5,702 nt of DNA from Spirochaetales bacterium (lineage in GTDB: Bacteria > Spirochaetota > Spirochaetia > Treponematales > UBA12059), in NCBI GenBank assembly GCA_016938515.1, contig JAFGUM010000465.1:1-5702 (forward strand), in the 5' to 3' direction. Below, piece by piece: positions 1-5,702 of the stretch. The position numbers were made by a program, and so were the translations under genes. The notes below the pieces were generated by a model. The model was not told the DNA's origin. It saw only the letters and a program-made list of their open reading frames with translations, and did not search any database. Each line of letters starts with the position of its first letter. The first letter of the stretch is position 1.

Positions 1-194
1 CGAATACCTACGAGAGAAGCCACGGCGATCGTATTGAGGTGCGCCTGGATGGTAATGAGCACCGAGCCCTCCACAGCGTTGGCCATCACATCCGACAGGA
101 GGTCTGACGAGTACGCGTCCACAATATCCACCAATCCATCGGGAACCAGGACTGCCTCAAAACCGTAGCGAGTGGACAGATGTTCTATCTTCAT
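1..194 (-). CDS. DRTGG-domain-type small protein, N-terminal part (runs off left edge)
   Basis: I translated this myself from an ATG at 194 reading leftward; 64 codons are present before the window ends. The protein begins MKIEHLSTRYGF and contains SSDLLSDVMANA (about residues 29-40), then a hydrophobic stretch LITIQAHLNTIAVASL. That pattern matches small proteins of roughly 110-120 residues that carry a DRTGG-type domain, a fold also found beside HPr kinase-like and phosphotransacetylase-like proteins; their biochemical role is not well defined. The start is supported by AAGGAG on the minus strand (200-205), five bases before the ATG. The gene lies 11 bases after the CBS/ATPase gene on the same strand, so the two are almost certainly co-transcribed and probably act together. 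The family call comes from the recalled signature, with no search run. The C-terminal half is outside the window. Confidence 0.8.
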   Translation of the reverse strand, partial: MKIEHLSTRYGFEAVLVPDGLVDIVDAYSSDLLSDVMANAVEGSVLITIQAHLNTIAVASLVGI

Positions 195-199
195 CACTG

Positions 200-205
200 C
201 TCCTT
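200..205 (-). promoter_or_regulatory. Ribosome binding site of the DRTGG-type gene
   Basis: The minus strand reads AAGGAG here, five bases before the ATG at 194 and directly after the TAG stop (206-208) of the upstream gene. This fixes the start of the small protein and suggests translational coupling. Confidence 0.8.
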
Positions 206-1126
206 CTAAAATCTAATGAGGGCACGAACGGTCGTTCCAACGCCCGGCTGTGAGCTTATGGCGAACTCATCTGAAGAGCGCTTCGCGTTTGGCAGGCCGA
301 GGCCGGCTCCAAACCCCAGAGAACGCACCCACTCGTTGGCGGTAGAAAACCCCTCTGCGAGAGCCGCCTCCACATCGGGTATACCCGGCCCTGTATCCGA
401 CGCCACGATGGAGACCTCCCCATCAGCAACGGTAAACTCCATAATGCCACCCTCGGCGTGTATAACCTGGTTCATCTCCAGCTCATAGCTGGCAATGGCG
501 GCGCGGCGTATCGTAGCCGGATCTATACCGAAAGTCTTCAGCCTTTTCTTGAGTTCCGCCGAGGCTCGGCCGGCTGTTTCAAAGTCAAAATGCCGGGATG
601 CGAAGCTCATGTGCAGCGTTTCCGTCGCTTCGGCTGCCTGGTTTTCTTCTGACCGGGCGGCCAGGCCGCGTTCCAGCCGTTCCACTTCCCGGTTCATCTC
701 CAGGAGAAGCGCCCTGAGCACGTCAGCCGCTGTTACTATGCCGCAGAGCCGTCTGTCGCGGTCCAGCACCGGAAAACGCCTGTAGCCGTAGCGGTTGAAG
801 TACGTAATCGCGAAGGAGAGCGGCATATCGTCCTCTAGAACGATGAGCGATGAAGCCATCCTGGACGCGGCCGTATCGTTCATCCAGCCGCCATCGAGCG
901 CCTCGATGATGTCGCCGATCGACACGATGCCTACGAGCCGGTCTCCTTCGACGATGGGCACCCCGGTGATGCGGCGATCGCGCATTTTCGTCTGCACCGC
1001 GCGCAGGCTGTCTTGCGGCGAGGCTACGACGAGGTCGGCCTGCATCACATCCTTTACCTTGAGGCGGTAAATAAGCTCCAGGACGACCTGCGGGCCACCG
1101 TCGGTATCTATCGGAAAGGAGTCCAT
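206..1126 (-). CDS. CBS-domain pair fused to an RsbW-like ATP-binding (HATPase_c) domain
   Basis: Likely a cytoplasmic sensor/regulator of 306 residues, numbered here from the ATG at 1126. Two CBS repeats come first: one around residues 23-77 (VKDVM, then ITGVPIVEGDRLVGIVSIGDI) and one around 90-142 (RRFPVLDRDRRLCGIVTAADV). CBS pairs commonly bind adenine nucleotides or similar ligands. A charged, probably coiled-coil linker follows (about 142-172). The C-terminal domain has the GHKL ATPase motifs: N box with Glu215 and Asn219, DTGPGI (244-249), and the glycine-rich GFGAGLGL (271-278). This layout resembles anti-sigma serine kinases of the RsbW/SpoIIAB type, so ligand-dependent control of a partner protein is a reasonable inference, but the target is unknown. 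No strong ribosome binding site precedes the ATG. A GTG at 1204 would add 26 residues but also lacks one, and the extension would cover the divergent promoter region, so I prefer 1126. Confidence 0.85.
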   Translation of the reverse strand: MDSFPIDTDGGPQVVLELIYRLKVKDVMQADLVVASPQDSLRAVQTKMRDRRITGVPIVEGDRLVGIVSIGDIIEALDGGWMNDTAASRMASSLIVLEDDMPLSFAITYFNRYGYRRFPVLDRDRRLCGIVTAADVLRALLLEMNREVERLERGLAARSEENQAAEATETLHMSFASRHFDFETAGRASAELKKRLKTFGIDPATIRRAAIASYELEMNQVIHAEGGIMEFTVADGEVSIVASDTGPGIPDVEAALAEGFSTANEWVRSLGFGAGLGLPNAKRSSDEFAISSQPGVGTTVRALIRF

Positions 1127-1135
1127 TACCCGAGG

Positions 1136-1164
1136 ATTCTCGCACGAAACACCAGCCGCTTCAA
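1136..1164 (-). promoter_or_regulatory. Possible promoter of the CBS/ATPase gene
   Basis: On the minus strand TTGAAG (1159-1164) and GAGAAT (1136-1141) are separated by 17 bases; each matches four of six positions of the sigma-70 consensus. Transcription would begin about 1127-1129, giving an mRNA with almost no leader, which would fit the missing ribosome binding site. Two 4/6 matches are weak evidence. Confidence 0.3.
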
Positions 1165-1192
1165 GATGGACACTGTCAGCAACCAGTTTTCC

Positions 1193-1223
1193 TTGACACC
1201 ACACCCATTCGGTGTCTTACTAT
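1193..1223 (+). promoter_or_regulatory. Candidate sigma-70-type promoter of the molybdenum hydroxylase operon
   Basis: A perfect TTGACA (1193-1198) is followed after 19 bases by TACTAT (1218-1223), which matches five of six positions of TATAAT. The spacing is two bases longer than ideal, so basal activity may be low or activator-dependent. Transcription would begin near 1230, leaving a leader of about 108 bases before the ATG at 1338. It is the best promoter-like match in the divergent gap for the plus strand. Confidence 0.5.
1195..1216. promoter_or_regulatory. Operator-like inverted repeat over the promoter
   Basis: GACACC (1195-1200) and GGTGTC (1211-1216) form a perfect six-base inverted repeat with a 10-base spacer. 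It overlaps the -35 element and fills most of the space before the -10. The size and place suit a dimeric regulator, probably a repressor, but the bound protein is not known and the arms are short. Confidence 0.4.
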
Positions 1224-1244
1224 TTCTTATCGTATCTACTGAGC

Positions 1245-1277
1245 CCCGGATCCGCGGACCCGGGTTTCATTTTTTTT
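1245..1277 (+). terminator. Terminator-like hairpin and T-run in the operon leader (possible attenuator)
   Basis: CCCGG (1245-1249) pairs with CCGGG (1260-1264). Inside it TC pairs with GA beyond one A-C mismatch, leaving a CGCG loop. The hairpin is followed by TTTCAT and then a run of T up to 1277, the usual form of an intrinsic terminator read on the plus strand. No plus-strand gene lies upstream within the window, and the hairpin sits between the candidate promoter and the first operon gene, so it may act as an attenuator or as a block to read-through. As a 20-base near-perfect DNA palindrome it could instead be a protein-binding site. Confidence 0.5.
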
Positions 1278-1326
1278 GGAGGGATGAAGCCGGACATGGG
1301 TTGAGTGTCCCGCCCGAGCCATCCCG

Positions 1327-1334
1327 AGGAAAGG
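1327..1334 (+). promoter_or_regulatory. Ribosome binding site deciding the FAD-subunit start
   Basis: AGGAAAGG lies just before the ATG at 1338; the AGGA core is seven bases away. This favours 1338 over the upstream in-frame GTG at 1305, whose nearest purine-rich box (GGAGGG, 1278-1283) is 21 bases away. Confidence 0.75.
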
Positions 1335-1337
1335 CAG

Positions 1338-2156
1338 ATGCCAATGCTGTACGAATTCCGTTATCTTGCCCCAAAGTCGGTGGCCGAGCTTACGGCTACC
1401 CTGCGGGAACACGCGTCCGACGGCAAGATTTTGGCTGGTGGTACCGATCTTATTCCCAATATACGCAATGGGCTCCAGAAGCCGGGTTTTGTCATTGACA
1501 TAAAAAAATATGATGGCGCTGATCGGATATCCTACGGAGCCGACGGCTTGTCCATGGGGCCTGCCGTCACCATAAACGATCTATTGCGATTCAAAGACGC
1601 CAGGGATCGCTACCCGGTGCTCTGTTCGTGCGCGCACGAACTCGCGAGCCACCAGATACGCAACAGGGCTACCGTCGCGGGAAACGTCGTCAACGCGTCT
1701 CCCTGCTCCGATATGGCACCCGCGCTTCTCTGTCTTGACGCGCAAGCGGTGCTCAGATCCGGAAACGGCGAGCGCGTCATACCGTTTTCCAGCTTCTTTA
1801 CCGGCGTAAAGAAAACAGTACTGCAACCGGGGGAGTTCCTGGAGCGGATACTCGTGCCCGCGGCTTCCGCCGGCGTTACGGGTCGCTACCTCAAGCTCAA
1901 GCGCATCGCGGGGCACGACCTGGGCATCGTGGGGGTACTGATGACGAAGCGCGACGGCGAGATACGCTTCGGCGTAAGCTCCGCCGCGCCGACGCCGGTA
2001 CTCGTCGATACGGTTACGACGAAGGACAGCCCCGACGAAGCGGCTGCGAAGGTGCTCGCGTCGGTTTCTCCCATAAGTGACGTGCGCGGCACCAAAGAGT
2101 ATCGCGAGCACATGATAGGCGTCTACGCGCGACGCCTTCTGGCGGAGGTACGGTGA
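1338..2156 (+). CDS. Xanthine dehydrogenase family, FAD-binding subunit
   Basis: A 272-residue FAD subunit of a molybdenum hydroxylase (CoxM/XdhB-like medium subunit). It accepts electrons from the iron-sulfur subunit and passes them to NAD or another acceptor in the cytoplasm. The start FEYL-like pattern (YEFRYLAPKS, residues 5-14) is typical of the family. The two FAD-binding signatures are AGGTDLIP (33-40) and TVAGNVVNASPCSD (112-125), the second a variant of the more common TIGGN form. The C-terminal FAD-subunit domain ends with RGTKEYREHMIGVYARRLL, also typical. The length is close to the usual 270-290 residues. I chose the ATG at 1338 for its ribosome binding site; a GTG at 1305 is possible and would add 11 residues that do not fit the family start. 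The stop is one base before the next gene, so translation is coupled. The domain call is secure; the substrate of the whole enzyme is inferred. Confidence 0.95.
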   Translation: MPMLYEFRYLAPKSVAELTATLREHASDGKILAGGTDLIPNIRNGLQKPGFVIDIKKYDGADRISYGADGLSMGPAVTINDLLRFKDARDRYPVLCSCAHELASHQIRNRATVAGNVVNASPCSDMAPALLCLDAQAVLRSGNGERVIPFSSFFTGVKKTVLQPGEFLERILVPAASAGVTGRYLKLKRIAGHDLGIVGVLMTKRDGEIRFGVSSAAPTPVLVDTVTTKDSPDEAAAKVLASVSPISDVRGTKEYREHMIGVYARRLLAEVR

Positions 2157-2157
2157 C

Positions 2158-2643
2158 ATGAAAATCAAGCTTACGGTAAATGGACTGCTGTACGAACGCG
2201 AGTGCGCCGAGCACAGGACTCTACTGCGCTTCCTCCGCGAAGACCTGGGCCTCACCGGGACCAAAGAAGGGTGCGGCATGGGTGAGTGCGGTGCCTGCAC
2301 GGTCATACTCAACGGCCACGCGGTAAACTCGTGCATGGTGCTGGCCGCCGAAATAGACGGCGCCACCATCAGGACCATCGAGGGTGAAGCCAACGGCCCG
2401 TCGCTGTCGGATATCCAGCTCGCGTTCGAGAAGAACAACGCCGTGCAGTGCGGCTTTTGCACGCCGGGCATGGTGATGTCTGTAAAGGAACTGCTGGCAG
2501 AAAACGCCAAGCCGAGCGCAGACGAGGTAAAGGAAGCCATAGAAGGCAACTTCTGCCGCTGCACCGGATACACCCAGATAGTCGAAGCGGTGATGGACCT
2601 CACTGGCCGCCCCGAAGAGAAGGGAGAGCTGGATCATGTTTGA
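2158..2643 (+). CDS. Xanthine dehydrogenase family, [2Fe-2S] iron-sulfur subunit
   Basis: A 161-residue small subunit (CoxS/XdhC-like) that carries electrons from the molybdenum centre to FAD through two [2Fe-2S] clusters. The N-terminal plant-ferredoxin-like domain has ligands Cys39, Cys44, Cys47 and Cys59 (CGMGECGACTV, then SC). The C-terminal helical domain has Cys98 and Cys101 in QCGFCTPGMV and Cys133 and Cys135 in NFCRCTGY. All eight ligands are present, and Gln97 is the residue that in relatives contacts the molybdopterin. Length is normal. GGAGG at 2144-2148, inside the end of the previous gene, lies nine bases before the ATG. The last eight bases overlap the start of the large-subunit gene, so the three subunits are made in a coupled way. 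The family is unambiguous; the subunit type alone does not reveal the substrate. Confidence 0.97.
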   Translation: MKIKLTVNGLLYERECAEHRTLLRFLREDLGLTGTKEGCGMGECGACTVILNGHAVNSCMVLAAEIDGATIRTIEGEANGPSLSDIQLAFEKNNAVQCGFCTPGMVMSVKELLAENAKPSADEVKEAIEGNFCRCTGYTQIVEAVMDLTGRPEEKGELDHV

Positions 2644-5074
2644 TGACATCAAGACTGGCGATCTCACCTGGGTAGGGCACGAAACTGGCAGAGCGGACCT
2701 GATCGAGAAACTCACCGGCGAAGCCACGTTCGTCAGCGACATGGAACTACCGGGCATGCTGCACACGCAGCTCAAGAAAAGCCCGTACGCGCGCGCGCGC
2801 ATCAAGGGCATAGACGTATCCAAAGCCGAATCGATGCCGGGGGTCAGGGCCATCGTCACCGGCGACGAACTCGACTACCACATAGGCTTGTACATCGTAG
2901 ACAAGTACATCCTCGCCAAGGGTGAAGTGCGCCACTACGGTGAGGCTGTCGCGGCGGTAGCGGCCGAGACGCTGGAGCAGGCACGGGCGGCAGCAGAGGC
3001 TATCGTCGTCGATTACGAGCCGCTACCTCCGGTTTTGCACCACATGGAAGCGCTGAAACCCGACGCGCCACTCGTACACCCCGACCTGGGATCGTACTCG
3101 TACGTTGAGGCCGTGTTCTCTCCCAAAGCCGGTACGAACATCGCCAATCACATGAAAGTACGCAAGGGAGACGTGGAAAAAGCCTTTGCCGAGTCGGAGT
3201 ACATCGTCGAACGGGAATATTCGTGCCCGTCGGTGCAGCACGTGCCTATGGAAACGCACGTCGCCATAGCGCAGTGGGGCAAGGGTGACCGCGTTACCAT
3301 CTGGACGAGCGCCCAGTCGCCGTTTACCGTGCGCAACCTGTTCTGCCACGCCTTCAAGCTGCCGCACAGCAACGTGCGCGTGCAGGTGCCGTACGTCGGC
3401 GGCGGTTTCGGCGGCAAGGCCGGCATAGGCATAGAACCGCTGTGCGCCGTGCTGTCGCGCAAAGCCGGTGGCAAGCCGGTCAAGTTCCAGGCTAGCCGCG
3501 AAGAGGAGTTCAGCCTGCTACCCTGCCGCTCCGCCCTCACCTACCGCATCAAGACGGGCGTATCAGCGGAAGGCAAGATCATGGCCCAGCACATGTCGAT
3601 GTACTGGGACGCTGGCGCCTACGCCGACTACGCGGTAAACGTAACGCGGGCCTCGGGCTACTCGGCGGCGGGCCCGTACGAGATTCCAAACGCGTGGGTG
3701 GACGCGTACACCATTTACACCAACAAGCCGTACGGCACCGCGTACCGCGGCTTTGGCCACGTCGAGTTCCACTGGGCGGTGGAGAGGCACATGGAGCTCG
3801 TCGCCAACGCCATCGGCATCGATCCAGTCGAGTTCAGGCTCAAAAACGCGCTCAAGCCAGGTTCACGCACGCTTACCGGGGAGGAAATACTGCCGAGCAC
3901 CGGCAATGTGGTCAAATGCATAGAAGAAGCCGCGCGCAGGATACGCTACGGCTCCATAACCCCCGAGGAAGAAGCGCGCCAGAAGAAGACCGGGTGGAAG
4001 ATAGGCAAGGGCATAGCCGCGCTGCACAAGGCGCCGGCCATACCGTCGTTCACCGCGACCGCCGTCGTGCTCAAGATGAACGAAGACGGCTCCGTACTCG
4101 TCAACCTGGCGCTCACCGACTACGGCCAGGGAACCTACACATCAGTAAGGCAGATAATTGCCGAACGCCTCGGATTCCCCATCGACAAGATCAAGGTGGC
4201 TTTTGAGAGCGATACCGACCGTGACCCGTACGACTGGCAGACGGTAGCGTCAAAAGGTCTCGTACTTTCCGGCAACGCGGCCATACTCGCGGCCGATGAC
4301 CTGCTCGAAAAAGCCTACGCCGTAGCCGCGGAGGCGCTGCACGCAAACCCGCGCGACCTTGCCAACGATGGCGACAAGGTCTACATCAAGCATCACCCCG
4401 ACAAGTCGGTTCGCTTCGCGGCGATGGCAGTCGGGCTGGCCCTGCCCAACGGCAACGGCATCGGAGGACCTCTTATCGGCGTTGGCCGCTACATAGCGCA
4501 GGGGCTGACCAACCTGAACAAGGAGACGGGAGAAGGACGGCCAGCCCTGGACTGGACCTACGGAGCCCACGGCATCGTCGCCGAGGTAAACGAGGAAACC
4601 GGCGAGTACCGCGTTCTCAAGATCGCCAGCATCTTCGACGTTGGCCGGGCCATCAATCCCGACCTCGTCAGAGGACAGGCCATAGGCGGCATGATGCAGG
4701 GACTGGGTACCGCCGTCTGCGAAGGCTACATTTACGACGAGAACGGCAGGCTGCTCAACCCATCGTTTACCGACAACAAGATACCAACGGCCAAAGACTT
4801 GCCGCTGGAAGTAGAGTGCGCGGTCGTGGAGACACCCCAGATAGACGGGCCATACGGAGCTCGCGGCGTCGCCGAGCAGTCTATGATTTCTGTCGCTCCA
4901 GCGCTCGGCAACGCCATCCAGAAGGCGACGGGCGCACAGCTTACCCACATGCCGATGCGCTCTGAGGACGTATGGCGCACCCTCCAGAACAAGGAGCCGA
5001 TAGACAACTGGATTACCAAATCACCGGTAGGTTCGTGCAGGTCAGCCCCGGAGGCGCGCCGACGCGACGAATAA
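2636..5074 (+). CDS. Xanthine dehydrogenase family, molybdopterin-binding catalytic subunit
   Basis: An 812-residue catalytic subunit that hydroxylates an aromatic heterocycle or aldehyde at the molybdenum centre. The N-terminal a/b hammerhead domain covers about residues 20-135 (SPYARARI near 49, DYEPLPPV at 126-133). The two molybdopterin-binding domains follow. Visible motifs are HVPMETH (202-208), VGGGFGGK (254-261), YRGFG (370-374, with Arg371 where xanthine oxidase has its substrate arginine), DYGQG (495-499), DVGRAINP, and GPYGARGVAE (738-747), with Glu747 as the probable catalytic base. After FGGK comes Ala262, where bovine and Rhodobacter xanthine dehydrogenases have a substrate-binding glutamate, so the substrate may not be xanthine or may be bound differently. 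The ATG overlaps the previous gene by eight bases and has AGGGAG (2621-2626) nine bases upstream. About 24 residues of polar tail follow the usual family end. The neighbouring NCS2 permease supports a purine substrate. No maturation factor is visible. Confidence 0.96.
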   Translation: MFDDIKTGDLTWVGHETGRADLIEKLTGEATFVSDMELPGMLHTQLKKSPYARARIKGIDVSKAESMPGVRAIVTGDELDYHIGLYIVDKYILAKGEVRHYGEAVAAVAAETLEQARAAAEAIVVDYEPLPPVLHHMEALKPDAPLVHPDLGSYSYVEAVFSPKAGTNIANHMKVRKGDVEKAFAESEYIVEREYSCPSVQHVPMETHVAIAQWGKGDRVTIWTSAQSPFTVRNLFCHAFKLPHSNVRVQVPYVGGGFGGKAGIGIEPLCAVLSRKAGGKPVKFQASREEEFSLLPCRSALTYRIKTGVSAEGKIMAQHMSMYWDAGAYADYAVNVTRASGYSAAGPYEIPNAWVDAYTIYTNKPYGTAYRGFGHVEFHWAVERHMELVANAIGIDPVEFRLKNALKPGSRTLTGEEILPSTGNVVKCIEEAARRIRYGSITPEEEARQKKTGWKIGKGIAALHKAPAIPSFTATAVVLKMNEDGSVLVNLALTDYGQGTYTSVRQIIAERLGFPIDKIKVAFESDTDRDPYDWQTVASKGLVLSGNAAILAADDLLEKAYAVAAEALHANPRDLANDGDKVYIKHHPDKSVRFAAMAVGLALPNGNGIGGPLIGVGRYIAQGLTNLNKETGEGRPALDWTYGAHGIVAEVNEETGEYRVLKIASIFDVGRAINPDLVRGQAIGGMMQGLGTAVCEGYIYDENGRLLNPSFTDNKIPTAKDLPLEVECAVVETPQIDGPYGARGVAEQSMISVAPALGNAIQKATGAQLTHMPMRSEDVWRTLQNKEPIDNWITKSPVGSCRSAPEARRRDE

Positions 5075-5089
5075 TCCCCTAGTGATCGC

Positions 5090-5155
5090 GCGGCCCGGGA
5101 CAGTACCGGGTCGCTCGCGGAGCGCCCCGCTCACCGGCCGTTGGCCGCTGGGGCG
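5090..5155 (+). other. GC-rich intercistronic hairpins between the catalytic subunit and permease genes
   Basis: The 142-base gap holds at least two strong potential RNA stems. The first pairs 5090-5098 with 5106-5114 (nine pairs including one G-U, loop GACAGTA). The second pairs CGCCCC (5123-5128) with GGGGCG (5150-5155) and encloses an inner CGGCC-GTT-GGCCG stem (5135-5147). A short alternative stem, CGCT/AGCG (5112-5124), competes with the first. A weaker stem (CGGGT 5175-5179 with ACCCG 5194-5198) lies just before the permease ribosome binding site. None is followed by a T-run, so they are not ordinary terminators; roles in mRNA processing, stability or regulation of the permease are possible. 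I see no promoter-like element in this gap. Confidence 0.5.
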
Positions 5156-5203
5156 ACTACCGCCAGAAGGCGTCCGGGTTACGGCAATCGTCGACCCGAG
5201 GCG

Positions 5204-5210
5204 AAAGGAG
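5204..5210 (+). promoter_or_regulatory. Ribosome binding site fixing the GTG start of the permease
   Basis: AAAGGAG lies six bases before the GTG at 5217. The next in-frame ATG is 13 codons later, inside the first membrane helix region, so the GTG is clearly the better start. Confidence 0.85.
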
Positions 5211-5216
5211 AAAGCC

Positions 5217-5702
5217 GTGGAGAAAGAAAAGGACCTGAGCGGCAAGAACGTCATCATGGGCCTGCAGCACACCTTCGTAATGTTCGGAGCAACCGTGCTC
5301 GTGCCCATCATCACCGGTCTCGACGTGGGAGTAACGCTGTTCGCCGCCGGTATCGGCACGCTGCTGTTCCACTTCATCACCAAGTTCAAAGTACCGGTAT
5401 TCCTGGGCAGCTCCTTCGCCTTCATTCCGGGGCTTGTGGCGGTAGGAGCCTCGCAGGGTCTGCCGTACGCCCTCGGCGGCATCGTCGTAGCGGGTATTCT
5501 GTACGTAATCGTCGCTATAATCTTCAAATTCGTGTCGTACGAGAACCTGCACAAGATACTGCCACCGCACGTAACGGGGCCCATGATCATCCTGATAGGC
5601 CTCATCCTCGCCCCTGTGGCGATACAGAGCGCCAACGGCACCAATTCACCGGCGATAGCCGAGGCCATCACGGTCAACGGCTGCTGGGCCGTCGCGCTGT
5701 TC
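5217..5702 (+). CDS. NCS2 family uracil/xanthine permease, N-terminal part (cut by right edge)
   Basis: The first 162 residues of a nucleobase:cation symporter of the inner membrane, translated by me from a GTG start. LQHTFVMFGATVLVP (residues 16-30) is the characteristic first helix of the NCS2 family; His18 lines up with His24 of E. coli UraA. KVPVFLGSSFAF (58-69) is the third-helix motif, and Phe67 lines up with UraA Phe73, which stacks on the nucleobase. LPPHVTGPMIILIGL (115-129) is the conserved fifth-helix region. About five membrane segments are visible (near 12-32, 38-56, 58-76, 85-105, 118-136). The substrate-binding glutamates of later helices lie beyond the window, so uracil, xanthine and uric acid cannot be told apart from sequence. 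Position downstream of a xanthine dehydrogenase-type operon on the same strand makes a purine such as xanthine the likely cargo. It is probably in the same transcript, though a separate promoter cannot be excluded. Confidence 0.95.
   Translation, partial: MEKEKDLSGKNVIMGLQHTFVMFGATVLVPIITGLDVGVTLFAAGIGTLLFHFITKFKVPVFLGSSFAFIPGLVAVGASQGLPYALGGIVVAGILYVIVAIIFKFVSYENLHKILPPHVTGPMIILIGLILAPVAIQSANGTNSPAIAEAITVNGCWAVALF

Noticed and set aside
1305..1337. GTG at 1305 as start of the FAD subunit
   Set aside because: The ribosome binding site at 1327-1334 fits the ATG at 1338, and the extra 11 residues precede the usual family start.
1013..1498. Plus-strand open frame of 161 codons spanning the divergent intergenic region
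   Set aside because: It runs through the antisense of the CBS/ATPase gene, the promoter, and out of frame into the FAD-subunit gene; its translation resembles no family.
1581..2603. Long minus-strand open frame (340 codons) across the FAD and iron-sulfur subunit genes
   Set aside because: It lies opposite two genes with complete cofactor-binding motifs, crosses their junction, and its translation has no recognisable domain; it is a by-product of GC-rich codon use.
4250..4948. Minus-strand open frame (232 codons) inside the catalytic subunit gene
   Set aside because: It is antisense to conserved molybdopterin-binding motifs, has no recognisable features and no ribosome binding site that I noticed.
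5075..5216. Purine riboswitch or T-box before the permease
   Set aside because: The stems are GC-rich and I could not match the conserved core sequences of known purine riboswitches or the T-box antiterminator; only generic structure can be supported.
5042..5677. Minus-strand open frame (211 codons) opposite the permease
   Set aside because: The plus strand encodes clear NCS2 permease motifs with a good ribosome binding site; the opposite frame looks like low-complexity antisense translation.

Overview
This GC-rich window reads as a chromosomal segment of an anaerobic bacterium, probably a Gram-positive of the Clostridia or a deep actinobacterial lineage. That placement is an inference. It rests on the pairing of a CBS-domain/ATPase protein with a small DRTGG-type protein, a pairing I associate with anaerobic Firmicutes, and on a compact molybdenum hydroxylase set in the order FAD subunit, iron-sulfur subunit, molybdopterin subunit. 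No mobile element, CRISPR array, tRNA or rRNA is visible.

Left part (about 1-1126, minus strand): a regulatory two-gene unit. A protein with two CBS domains, a short linker and an RsbW-like ATP-binding domain is followed 11 bases later by a DRTGG-type small protein that runs off the left edge. Both look like sensing or switching proteins rather than enzymes.

Divergent intergenic region (1127-1337): it holds a candidate plus-strand promoter with a GACACC-N10-GGTGTC inverted repeat overlapping its -35 element. Downstream is a GC-rich hairpin followed by a T-run that looks like an intrinsic terminator or attenuator, then the ribosome binding site of the first gene. A weaker minus-strand promoter would give a nearly leaderless mRNA for the CBS/ATPase gene.

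Central and right part (1338-5702, plus strand): a tightly coupled three-gene operon encodes a xanthine dehydrogenase-type molybdenum hydroxylase (FAD subunit, two-[2Fe-2S] subunit, molybdopterin subunit). After a 142-base intergenic gap full of GC-rich hairpins comes the start of an NCS2 uracil/xanthine permease, cut by the right edge. Together these suggest uptake and oxidation of a purine such as xanthine. Electrons would pass from the molybdenum centre through the two iron-sulfur clusters to FAD. The permease is the main argument for a purine substrate, because the catalytic subunit lacks the glutamate found after the GGFGGK motif in well-studied xanthine dehydrogenases.

I see no convincing entirely new system. 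The most unusual parts are the structured leader and operator region of the hydroxylase operon, the hairpin-rich gap before the permease, and the divergent CBS/ATPase-DRTGG unit.
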